From Pelagibius sp. Alg239-R121 (GTDB lineage: Bacteria; Pseudomonadota; Alphaproteobacteria; Kiloniellales; Kiloniellaceae), in the NCBI RefSeq assembly GCF_947331435.1, contig NZ_CAMZOF010000005.1, positions 248,001-312,000 on the forward strand: a DNA stretch of 64,000 nt. The letters are read 5' to 3'. Shown here in pieces: positions 53,697 to 63,873 of this stretch (positions within the stretch are counted from its first letter, which is position 1; each line of letters opens with the position of its first letter). The notes beneath the pieces are model-generated. The model searched no databases. It was not told where the DNA came from and was given only the letters and a program-made list of their open reading frames with translations. Position numbers and translations under genes: made by a program.

Positions 53697-54020
53697 TTAA
53701 ATTGTCGTTAACCAACATATCCACGGAATCTGTGGATAACTCTGTGCGTATATGAAGGTTGCGATGCCTTAGCCCTAGAGGAATCAAGCCCTTGCTTGGT
53801 ATGCCTAAAAAATAGGCAAAAAAATATAACTTATTGAAATTTATAAACAAAAACTAAGTCAAGTGTAAAGAAACCTTAACGAAAGAAAAATCGACATTGA
53901 CTCCGTTCGGTTTAAAAGAGGCCTCGGAAGGGTTGTGCAAAACTTTCACCTTCCGACATGATAGATTACGTTTTCGCAAGGGTTTATGGCCCACTATTGA
54001 GTCTTTACGATGACGTTAAC
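53697..54020. promoter_or_regulatory. CtrA/DnaA-box AT-rich region upstream of uvrC (origin-like)
   Basis: Within the gap between folB (end 54087) and uvrC (start 53466): a perfect CtrA box TTAA-N7-TTAAC (53697-53712), near-perfect GTAA-N7-TTAAC (53865-53880) and TTAC-N7-TTAAC (54005-54020); a facing DnaA-box pair TATCCAC-N7-GTGGATA (53718-53738); hairpins CAAGC/GCTTG (53785-53798) and TGCCTA/TAGGCA (53802-53818); an AT-rich run to 53863; GANTC sites at 53726, 53781, 53899 and 53999. The layout resembles Caulobacter Cori, but no hemE-type neighbour is present, so an origin is a hypothesis; uvrC regulation by CtrA is the alternative. Confidence 0.5.
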
Positions 54021-54086
54021 GAATTGTGACATTGATGTTTCGCTTCGTCGTGTCGAGTCCTGTCCACGACGCCGTATCGGCCACGA

Positions 54087-54506
54087 TTAGCTTTTACGCC
54101 GCCGCTCGATTTCAATGCCGATTCCGCCGACATCTGGATAGCGATCAAGCTTTTCAATGCGAACGCGCGTGGCAGATACACGCTCGTCGAAGAAACAGGC
54201 TTCGATGACCTGGTCTGCCAGTGTTTCCAGAAGGCGGACGTTGCTGTCCAAACAGGTGCGGCGGATTCGCGTAACCAGATGTCCGTAATGAACCACTTCG
54301 GAAATCTCGTCGTCGTCCGGTGCCGAGGGCTGAATCTCGATTTCAAGATTGAGACGCAGGCGTTGACTGCGTGCGCGCTCCTCGTCGGTCAATCCGATCC
54401 AGCAGGTGAGAGTCATGTCGCGGACCACGATCCGTTGCGACGTCAGCGCGGTTTGAGCGAGCATGGAGTCTTCGGGTTTCGACTCAACGCGCGTAGATGC
54501 CGACAT
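54087..54506 (-). CDS. folB: Dihydroneopterin aldolase
   Basis: 139 residues. IVVRDMTLTCWIGLTDEERARSQRLRLNLEIE is the N-terminal signature, VVHYGHLVTRIRRTC and RVRIEKLDRYPDVGGIGIEIERR the C-terminal one (catalytic Lys in IEKLDR). Splits dihydroneopterin in folate synthesis. It lies 23 bp downstream of the FolM-like gene on the same strand. Confidence 0.93.
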   Translation of the reverse strand: MSASTRVESKPEDSMLAQTALTSQRIVVRDMTLTCWIGLTDEERARSQRLRLNLEIEIQPSAPDDDEISEVVHYGHLVTRIRRTCLDSNVRLLETLADQVIEACFFDERVSATRVRIEKLDRYPDVGGIGIEIERRRKS

Positions 54507-54529
54507 GGCGATTCCTTTGGTTACAGTTA

Positions 54530-55354
54530 TTAATCCAAAAATTTATGATCTTTGGCCGGCTGCGCCCAACCAAGGTGTTCGCCGCCATCCAGTGCAATCA
54601 TCTGACCTGTCATCGACTTTGCTGCCAGCAAAAACCGTGCGGCAGAGCATATTTCTTCTGGCGATGTCCCGATTCCAAGAGGAAGGGTCAAACACTGTGC
54701 CTTGAAATCGACATCGCTCTGCCTGGCATTGGGCAGGGCCGGGCCGGGTCCGATACCATTAACACGGATCCTGGGTGCCAGCTCAAGCGCGAGTGCTTTT
54801 GTGAGTGCCCACAGGCCGGCTTTGGAGAGAGAGTAACTCAGATAGTGCGGCGTCTCATTCCAGACCCGCTGATCGATCATGTTGATGACAACTCCGCCCA
54901 AAGGTTCCGGATCGTGCCCGTTTCGCGTCACCTCGGTTGCAAGTGCTTGCGCGAAGCTCTGTATGAGAACCAGCGGGGCACGAAGGTTGGGTTCGACATG
55001 CTGGTCCCAGCTTTGTCTTGAGGCTGTCTCGATGGAATCCAATTCGAAGGTCGAGGCGTTGTTAATCAGGCATCCCAGCGGACCGATTTGCTCGACCGCA
55101 TTCGGAATCAGGTCCTGCACCGCTGGCTCGTCCGCCAAGTCGGCCTGAATGGCCACCGCTCTGCCGCCGTTCGCTGTAATCTCCTCGACCAGTGCCTTAG
55201 CTTCCGCATCCGAGGTGTTGTAGTGCGCGGCGACAGCCCAGCCCTGGGCGGCAAAATCCAATGCAAGCGCACGTCCTATGCGCTTTGCCGCACCGGTTAT
55301 CAGCACGGCGCGCGGATAGCTGGTGGAATGGCTTAAGGCTTTCTGTTCATTCAT
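54530..55354 (-). CDS. Short-chain reductase, FolM (pteridine reductase)-like
   Basis: 274 residues. SDR fold: TGAAKRIGRALALDF (NADPH loop), INNASTFE, the catalytic SYSLSKAGLWALTKALA (Tyr/Lys), and GIGPGPALPN. The KRIGRALA loop and the adjacent folB gene suggest a FolM-type dihydromonapterin or dihydrofolate reductase. The start at 55354 (MNEQKALSHS) suits the family; an open frame continues 12 codons upstream. Could be another NADPH-dependent SDR. Confidence 0.75.
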   Translation of the reverse strand: MNEQKALSHSTSYPRAVLITGAAKRIGRALALDFAAQGWAVAAHYNTSDAEAKALVEEITANGGRAVAIQADLADEPAVQDLIPNAVEQIGPLGCLINNASTFELDSIETASRQSWDQHVEPNLRAPLVLIQSFAQALATEVTRNGHDPEPLGGVVINMIDQRVWNETPHYLSYSLSKAGLWALTKALALELAPRIRVNGIGPGPALPNARQSDVDFKAQCLTLPLGIGTSPEEICSAARFLLAAKSMTGQMIALDGGEHLGWAQPAKDHKFLD

Positions 55355-55538
55355 CGGCGCGAGCATGCAGAAGAGGGCGCGTAATGACAAGTTCCGCCGC
55401 GACGCAAATTATAGGGTCTGCGTCGAAAAGCGACCGGACTCTGATTTGGCGGGTTACAGGGCAATTTTCGCTCTTGCCAGTTGCAGTCAAAATTGGTGGC
55501 GCACTGGCCGCCAGAACAGGCACAACGGGGCATTGCGG

Positions 55539-56531
55539 TTAGACTGCAGCCGGAACCACGCCGAACTGATAAGTAATGTAGAGACCATAGAGCAGCAAAA
55601 AGATCAGACCGGAACGGCGGCCAATCTGACCCCGGAACATGATCAGCGGAACGACCATTAAGGAGACTGCCGCCATGATCCAGACATCGAAGCCGAGAAC
55701 GGCCGCATCGACATGAAACGGCGTCACCATCGCCAGCACACCCAGGATCAGTAGAATGTTGAAGAGGTTCGATCCCAGCGCATTGCCGAGGGCGACTTCT
55801 GTGTGCCCGCGTATGGCTGCGGTGATGGAGGTTGCGAGCTCAGGCAGTGAAGTTCCGAAGGCCACCAGGGTCAGGCCTATAACCGTTTCTGAGACGCCAG
55901 CTGCGCGGGCGATCTGCACCGCGCCCCGAACCAGTAGTTCGGACCCCAAAACCAGGCCTGTGATGCCACCGAGCACAAGCAAGACCGCGACCATCACCGA
56001 TTTCGGCGCACTCTCGATTTCTTCTGTAACCTCTTCGTCCAGCCCGGCCAGGACGTCCTCTGGCGCATCGCTTCCGTTTCTGGAGGCATCAGTACGGTAG
56101 CTGTACCAGACATAGCCGATAAGAACGGCAATCATGACAACGCCGTGTAAAAAAGACAGTTCGCCATAATAGGCGAAGCCCACGAACATCGCGGTCGCTG
56201 CGAGGACAGCAAGGCAGTCCCGCAACACCAGTTTTGGTTTGGTGGCGATCGGCGAGATGATGGCCGCCACACCCAGAATCAAAAGGATGTTGGCGATATT
56301 GGATCCGACCACGTTGCCGACGCCGATATCTGTAACGTCTTCCAGGCCGGCGGTTATTGTCACCACAAGTTCAGGCATAGACGTCGCAAAAGCCACAACC
56401 GTCAGGCCGATCAGCATGGGCGACAGGCCGAGGTTGTTGGCCACGCCGATGGCGCCGCGCAGCAGAACCTCACCGCCAAATGCAAGGAGCAGCAGTCCGG
56501 CGCCGGTCATCATAAAGGCTAATGGCGTCAC
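55539..56531 (-). CDS. Calcium/sodium antiporter (CaCA, YrbG type)
   Basis: 330 residues with about ten membrane helices in two CaCA repeats: GLTVVAFATSMPELVVTITAG and GLTLVAFGTSLPELATSITAA are the alpha-1 and alpha-2 repeats with their conserved Glu. Exchanges Ca2+ for Na+ or H+. Substrate is inferred from the family. Monocistronic; followed by a 148 bp gap to the FolM-like gene. Confidence 0.92.
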   Translation of the reverse strand: MTPLAFMMTGAGLLLLAFGGEVLLRGAIGVANNLGLSPMLIGLTVVAFATSMPELVVTITAGLEDVTDIGVGNVVGSNIANILLILGVAAIISPIATKPKLVLRDCLAVLAATAMFVGFAYYGELSFLHGVVMIAVLIGYVWYSYRTDASRNGSDAPEDVLAGLDEEVTEEIESAPKSVMVAVLLVLGGITGLVLGSELLVRGAVQIARAAGVSETVIGLTLVAFGTSLPELATSITAAIRGHTEVALGNALGSNLFNILLILGVLAMVTPFHVDAAVLGFDVWIMAAVSLMVVPLIMFRGQIGRRSGLIFLLLYGLYITYQFGVVPAAV

Positions 56532-56858
56532 AGTGGCTAAACCCTTTTCCGGCGCATGATCTTGGGGCGGGCGGGAACGTACGACCCGCCGGATAGGGCT
56601 GTGATGGCAAAAAACATGTCAACCAATCTGTTGTGCGCGGCACGGACCGCCTTCGCGCTCTTAAGGGTGTTCCTTATCGAGGTGCATAATCAGGTCGATG
56701 GTGGAATGGATAGGTAAATGCGTCTTCCCCCCGGAATTTTCAATATTTATCGGATTTCTGCAGTATTGGTAACCCCTGCTATGCGAATTCACGCTCACCC
56801 TCCTACTTCATCTCGCGCGCAGTGCTCGAAACGTTCGACTTGAGCCGTCGAGGGTTTC
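56532..56858. other. Gap between antiporter start and msrB
   Basis: 327 bp. No repeat copies, tRNA, terminator or defensible open reading frame seen; the antiporter promoter is presumably within 56540-56700. Confidence 0.35.
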
Positions 56859-57275
56859 TCAGGCGTTATCATCTCCGCCATCGCCGGGTTTCAGGTTCAG
56901 CGATGCCGAGTTCATGCAGTAGCGCAAACCTGTGGGAGCGGGGCCATCTTCAAAAACATGTCCGAGGTGGGCATCGCAGCGCGCGCAGAGGACCTCGGTC
57001 CGCTTCATCCAGAGCTTGCGGTCAACCTTCGTTGCAACGGCTTCCTCTGAAACGGGTGCCCAGAACGACGGCCATCCAGTTCCGGAATCATATTTTTCAC
57101 CTGATCGGAAAAGCGGTGTGTCGCAGCAGATGCAGGCATAGGTGCCCGGGTTTTTGTTATCATGATACAAGTTTTGAAAAGGACGTTCTGTACCCGCTTG
57201 TCGGGTCACGTGATACTGTTCGGAGCTCAACTGAGCACGCCATTCAGCATCTGTCTTTTCGATCTTTTCGCTCAT
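56859..57275 (-). CDS. msrB: Peptide methionine-R-sulfoxide reductase MsrB
   Basis: 138 residues. Repairs methionine-R-sulfoxide in proteins. Zn ligands ACICCD (Cys48, Cys51) and LCARCD (Cys97, Cys100); catalytic Cys120 in [21 protein letters not shown] completes the signature. No signal peptide, so cytoplasmic. A near-perfect palindrome lies 75-107 bp upstream. Confidence 0.95.
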   Translation of the reverse strand: MSEKIEKTDAEWRAQLSSEQYHVTRQAGTERPFQNLYHDNKNPGTYACICCDTPLFRSGEKYDSGTGWPSFWAPVSEEAVATKVDRKLWMKRTEVLCARCDAHLGHVFEDGPAPTGLRYCMNSASLNLKPGDGGDDNA

Positions 57276-57349
57276 CCGCTAATTCTCCCTCATTTCAAGA
57301 ATGCCATCGCTCGCGCCCAACGCGTTTCTCCACTCCATTCTCAACCAAA

Positions 57350-57382
57350 CTCTATATATAGACTTGAAGCCTATATACAGAG
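57350..57382. promoter_or_regulatory. Inverted repeat upstream of msrB
   Basis: CTCTATATATAG-acttgaagc-CTATATACAGAG: 12-bp arms with one mismatch; the left arm contains the perfect palindrome TCTATATATAGA (57351-57362). A plausible operator for oxidative-stress control of msrB. The rest of the gap to 57749 is AT-rich, with a possible CtrA-like GTAA-N7-TTAAC at 57504-57519 before the next plus-strand gene. Confidence 0.4.
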
Positions 57383-57749
57383 GCGAACCAATTCCTGTAC
57401 CTGCGTCACTAAATCCGATGGCTTTGCAGCCATTAATTTGTCACTCTTTCTCGTGAACTGTCATGCACAGAATCTGTTTTGGCTTAAAAGAAACGCGTTC
57501 CGCGTAAGTCTTTCTTAACGCTGATATTTGTCAGGAAACAAAACATTTGCATATGTAAAAAATATATTCCCTGACACAAAAAATTGAAGAACCAACAGCG
57601 AGTTTTTATACATCACGTTTGCGTTATTTATTGATGTTGCTAAAGCATTAACCATATCTAAAGCAAGACGGGAGAGGTCCTGTAGTCAACTGATTACCCG
57701 ACGTGCCGGTGCAAAGAAAGGATCCGGCAAGGTCGAGGTGGAGGATGCA

Positions 57750-58085
57750 ATGTCGAATTTTGTTGAAGCGATGAAGAAGATTTCGATGCCGGGGGCTTTC
57801 GCGATGATGCTCGTCTCCGGTGCCGTCGCAGCAACGCCGGCATCCGCGCAGGCCGTCTCCTGTGGAGAGCGTCAAGCCATCCTGGATAGCTTGAAAGACC
57901 GCTACCACGAGGGTCGCACTGCTTACGGAATCACTGCCGACGGTCGCTTGCTTGAAGTGTTTTCCGGGCCTTCCGGCTCTTGGACCTTGCTGATGACGCA
58001 GCCAGGCGGCAAGAGCTGTCTGATGTCGAGTGGTGAAGGTTGGCGGCATATTCTCGAAATGAAGCCTCAGGATCCCGTCGCCTGA
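57750..58085 (+). CDS. Small exported protein, unknown function
   Basis: 111 residues with a signal peptide (FAMMLVSGAVAATPASAQA, cleavage about residue 35). The mature part (VSCGERQAILDSLKDRYHEGRTAYGITADGRLLEVF and SGSWTLLMTQPGGKSCLMSSGEGW) has two cysteines. I recognise no family. The start ATG at 57750 is set by GGTGGAGG five bases upstream; an ATG at 57738 adds four residues. It is convergent with the PAS kinase; repeat A lies between the stops. Confidence 0.75.
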   Translation: MSNFVEAMKKISMPGAFAMMLVSGAVAATPASAQAVSCGERQAILDSLKDRYHEGRTAYGITADGRLLEVFSGPSGSWTLLMTQPGGKSCLMSSGEGWRHILEMKPQDPVA

Positions 58086-58110
58086 TCGCGGTGTCCCGGT
58101 TTAGAGTGTG

Positions 58111-58159
58111 AGGGCGATTCCCGTTCTTGACGCTATTTCGTCAAGAACGATCGCGCCCT
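58111..58159. repeat. Repeat unit A between convergent genes, overlapping a stop codon
   Basis: AGGGCGATTCCCGTTCTTGACG-ctattt-CGTCAAGAACGATCGCGCCCT: a perfect 11-bp stem CGTTCTTGACG / CGTCAAGAACG (58122-58149) with 6-bp outer arms. It ends inside the TAG stop of the PAS kinase (58158-58160) and starts 25 bp after the exported-protein stop. As a hairpin between convergent genes it may serve as a terminator or mRNA-end stabiliser. Confidence 0.75.
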
Positions 58160-59699
58160 AGCTTGCGATCAATCTTGCCTGAGGCAGGGATACGGTCACG
58201 CAGCTGCCTTCGCCAACGCGGCTCTGAAAGGAAATGTCGCCGTCATGTAGCTGGACCAGGCTCTTGGCGATGTAGAGGCCAAGACCGGCACCGCGCTGCA
58301 AACTGCTGTGATCAGGGCTCGCCTGGGAAAAGGGTTCGAACAAGGCCGGGATCATTTCTTCTGGGACACCGATCCCTGTATCGGTGATGCTCAATATTAG
58401 ATAATCTCTGTGGGCGTTAAGTTCGACCTGCAGCTTCACGGTTCCGCCACCCGGCGTAAATTTCACTGCATTTGAGATCAGGTTCAGCAAGATCTGCTTC
58501 AGGCGGGTATGGTCGGCGTACAGTTCAGTCGATGCATCCAATCCTTGCCGGGTAATGTTAACGTTCTTTCCTTTACAAGCCGGCTCCAACGCGGTTGTGC
58601 ATTCTTCCAGGATGGCATTGAGGTTGACCTGTGTTTCTTTTAACTCCAGGCGTCCGGCCTCGATGCGCGACGCGTCCAGGAGGTCAGAAATCAGATTGAA
58701 GAGATGGTTGCCGCTGGCGCCGATGTCCTCGAGAATTTCGCTCTGCCTGCCGTTTAACTCGCCGTAAACGCCATTGAGCAACAGATCCGTGAAACCGATA
58801 ATTGCATTGAGCGGTGTTCGCAGCTCATGGCTCATGGTGGCCAGAAAGTCGCTTTTGGCATGATTTGCCTGGATTGCCGCAAGACGGGCAGTATCTAGTT
58901 CGTGCGTCCGTTCCTGAACCCGGCGTTCCAGGGTCTGATTTAGACTCTCGAGCTGCCGTTCCGCGCGTTTTCGCGACGAAATATCTTCCTCGGTAATGAC
59001 AATCGAGCGATCGCCGGTCATGGGATCCTGGGCGGGCCGGGCATCCAGGTGATGCCAGCGTTTGCCCTTCGAGGTCCGTACCCGGAAGTCGCCGCTATGC
59101 CGATGTCCGCGCCGGCAAGATTTCACCAGTGCATCGACGGCCTGCGGTTTGATGAAGCGCTGGCCCAACGCACTTGAAGTCCCCGCCTGCCCATCCTGCG
59201 GGAGATTGTATGCGACACTGGCGGCTGGATTTTGAGCAAGCAATTCGCCCTCGAGCGAAAAAATACTGACCATGAGTGGAGTGTAGCGCGCGGCCTCCAA
59301 GATCCGCAGAGCTTCAGGTTCCCGGCGAAGATCGATTGGCGCAGTCGCCTCTATGAGGATAGCCGGGATATCTTGTTCGATAGTGACCGGTTTCATGTCC
59401 AAAACGACGGTGGTCGGATGGCCTTTTGGATAGAGAGTCCAGGTCTCCATCACTGAATCGCCGTCAAGGGTCGTTTCGACGATCTGCCTCAGTCGCAGCC
59501 GGACGGTCTCCGAATCACCGGAATAATCCCGTGAGACGAGTTCTTCGAGAGAGCCCGCATCCCAGAATTTCAATGCACTTTTGTTCGCCCACCACATCCC
59601 GTGGCGTTCGACATCGAACACCCAGATCGGTGTACGGAGCGCATCATACTTCCTGATAGCGGTATGATCGTTAAAGTGAGTTAACTGCGGCACATCCAT
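58158..59699 (-). CDS. PAS-domain sensor histidine kinase, soluble
   Basis: About 513 residues. PAS-like domains at about 30-130 (WVFDVERHGMWWANKSAL) and 145-250, a coiled linker (RQLESLNQTLERRVQERTHELD), then HisKA (FLATMSHELRTPLNAIIGF, His300 in the 522-residue numbering) and HATPase_c (NLISNAVKFTPGGG, DTGIGVPEE, GLGLYIAK). No membrane helix, so cytoplasmic; no receiver domain, and no response regulator adjacent. The ATG at 59699 has GGA upstream; the frame is open to 59726. Its stop falls in a repeat. Confidence 0.92.
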   Translation of the reverse strand: MDVPQLTHFNDHTAIRKYDALRTPIWVFDVERHGMWWANKSALKFWDAGSLEELVSRDYSGDSETVRLRLRQIVETTLDGDSVMETWTLYPKGHPTTVVLDMKPVTIEQDIPAILIEATAPIDLRREPEALRILEAARYTPLMVSIFSLEGELLAQNPAASVAYNLPQDGQAGTSSALGQRFIKPQAVDALVKSCRRGHRHSGDFRVRTSKGKRWHHLDARPAQDPMTGDRSIVITEEDISSRKRAERQLESLNQTLERRVQERTHELDTARLAAIQANHAKSDFLATMSHELRTPLNAIIGFTDLLLNGVYGELNGRQSEILEDIGASGNHLFNLISDLLDASRIEAGRLELKETQVNLNAILEECTTALEPACKGKNVNITRQGLDASTELYADHTRLKQILLNLISNAVKFTPGGGTVKLQVELNAHRDYLILSITDTGIGVPEEMIPALFEPFSQASPDHSSLQRGAGLGLYIAKSLVQLHDGDISFQSRVGEGSCVTVSLPQARLIAS

Positions 59700-59890
59700 G
59701 ATTCCGGCAAAAACGCCAAGTTGCATAACTGTACGAGAAGTTGGCAGCTCCCAATATCCGTAGATACACGTAAGCCGATCTGGGGATGGGCGCGCCCTTA
59801 TCCGTGAACTTCGGACGTGAAGCTTGAAGTGGCTAAGTCCTTGGCGTTCACAGGTTGTGTGTGCTCGCAGCGTATATTATTGGCAGCCGC

Positions 59891-62038
<2,148 letters not shown>

Positions 62039-62175
62039 GATCGTATTTATGACTCGCGGCGGCGGCGAGGGCCAGTCTTGACTGACTCGCTTCCCACAAA
62101 ATCAGCGCGCTCTCGGGGCAGGACCGCCCGCTCTCTTGAGGGGTCGGTAAAGCGCCATAATACCTAAGGTGGAGC

Positions 62176-63873
62176 CTAGCCCCAGGATTCGGTTGCGCCG
62201 CGGCGCCTGGCGACCGGGCGCTGTTTCTCGGATTCTTCAAATACGTGTATCTCCTGCGAGGGCCGGCCAAAATAGTAGCCCTGACCGAAGGTGATGCCGC
62301 AGTTGATCAGAAACTTACAGGTTTCCTGATCTTCGACCATCTCCGCGACTGTGTCGATCTCCAGGTCCGAACAAAGCTCCGCGATGGCCTTGAGAATATG
62401 AGCCGAGGTCGTGTCGCTCAGGCATTCGCGGACGTAGCTGCCGTCAATTTTCAGAATATCGACCTGAAACTGCCGAAGGTATTGCAGCGAGGCTTCGCCA
62501 ACACCGAAATCGTCCAGGCAGACCAGGTGGCCGGCCATTCGTAGGTCCTGCATGGCCTTGTTGGCAGCCTCCGGGTTCTCCATGCGGGAGGACTCGGTGA
62601 TCTCGAACAGCAGATTCTGCCGGTTGTCTTCAAGCGCGACCAGTTGCTCCTTGAGGTGCCCGACGAAAGCCACATCACCGATCGATTGGGCCGAGAGGTT
62701 TACAGCGACGGAGCGCTGCGCCGCCATATCGCCCTGTTTGCGCAGCCAGCTTATGGCCTTGCGGCAGACTGCCATATCGAATCCGCGGATCAGGCTGAGG
62801 TCTTCTGCAGACTCGATGAACTTTGCCGGCGAGCCGATCTCGCCATCGATGCGGGCGAGGAGTTCGTAATGATGGATTTCGCGCGATGTCAGATCTACGA
62901 TTGGTTGGAACGCCATCTTGAAAGATTCGTCGGCAATCACCGATCTGACCTGGGTCGCGGTTTTCTGGATCCTGTTCAGGACTTCAGGCAGGCCATTCTG
63001 AAGATCGTTGAGTTTGATACCGTCTTCGCCGCCGCGGGCGAACTGGCGCACCATGTAATCGAAGGCCTGGGCCGGGTTGCCGCCAGCGACACCCGCCTCG
63101 GCAAGAACGATACTGGCTTTTTCGATCTCGATGCCAAGGCCGCTTGGATCAGCAGATTTTACTTGGGCCGAGATTTCCAAACTCAGATGTTCAATGTCCA
63201 ACTCCGGCCGATGGACCAGGCCGAATCGCCCTTCGCCGAAGGCTGCGGCGGAATTTGCGTTATCTGAACTGGCGCGCAAATAGCTGTTGATTGTCTCGTG
63301 CAGTTCCTCCTGGGAGGAGGAGTCCAGTTGATCCAGTACCGCCGCATAGTTGCCCAGATCGAGAAGGGTCAATTTATGCTCGCCCGCTGTTTCCAGGCTC
63401 CCTTCGATCACCTGACTGAAACTGGCCGTGTCGTGCATGATTGCGCCACCAGCTTCGCGTTCGTCCGCAGGTGAACTTGCCCTTGTGGTGGTTGGAATCT
63501 TGCAGGAGAGGAAATAGTGTCTTTGCAGGTCTTCGACGAAGTATCCGGTCACAGACAGAACGCGCTTCGCATCTTCAGTGTCACGGCAGGTGATATTGAT
63601 CGGTTCGGGCCTGATGCCACCAGTCATGCCAGCGAGAGTCTCGATGATGACCGGGTGATCCTGTTCGATCACGAGCTCCAGAAAATCGCGTCCGGTTAGG
63701 TCCTCGGCCGAAAGCCCGAAAACACTCCGGCAGGCGCCGCTAGCAAACACGATTTCACGACCGGTGGTCAGTTCGAGCAATAGATCGGCACGACAAAACG
63801 CAAACGCAAGAAAGCGATCGCGTTCCTGGCGCAGCTGCTTCTCTGACTGAAGCTGCGAAGGGGTGTTGGCCAT
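62176..63873 (-). CDS. PAS-EAL protein with degenerate GGDEF-like middle domain
   Basis: 565 residues. N-terminal PAS (about 15-125), then a middle region (about 150-300) whose FGEGRFGLVHRP looks like a lost GGDEF motif (EGRFG), then EAL. Active-site set in EAL: Glu337 (as ELL, not EAL), Asn392, Glu424, Asp454-Asp455 (DDFG), Lys475, Glu511 and Gln531, all present, so c-di-GMP phosphodiesterase activity is plausible. No membrane helix. Not in an operon. Confidence 0.88.
   Translation of the reverse strand: MANTPSQLQSEKQLRQERDRFLAFAFCRADLLLELTTGREIVFASGACRSVFGLSAEDLTGRDFLELVIEQDHPVIIETLAGMTGGIRPEPINITCRDTEDAKRVLSVTGYFVEDLQRHYFLSCKIPTTTRASSPADEREAGGAIMHDTASFSQVIEGSLETAGEHKLTLLDLGNYAAVLDQLDSSSQEELHETINSYLRASSDNANSAAAFGEGRFGLVHRPELDIEHLSLEISAQVKSADPSGLGIEIEKASIVLAEAGVAGGNPAQAFDYMVRQFARGGEDGIKLNDLQNGLPEVLNRIQKTATQVRSVIADESFKMAFQPIVDLTSREIHHYELLARIDGEIGSPAKFIESAEDLSLIRGFDMAVCRKAISWLRKQGDMAAQRSVAVNLSAQSIGDVAFVGHLKEQLVALEDNRQNLLFEITESSRMENPEAANKAMQDLRMAGHLVCLDDFGVGEASLQYLRQFQVDILKIDGSYVRECLSDTTSAHILKAIAELCSDLEIDTVAEMVEDQETCKFLINCGITFGQGYYFGRPSQEIHVFEESEKQRPVARRRGATESWG

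Noticed and set aside
53524-53850. 108-codon minus-strand frame in the folB-uvrC gap
   Set aside because: Crosses the CtrA/DnaA-box region, with mixed, low-complexity AT-rich codons at the N-terminus, no ribosome-binding site and no known family.
7306-58159. CRISPR array reading of the repeats
   Set aside because: Copies are kilobases apart, palindromic, and not separated by uniform spacers; no cas genes.
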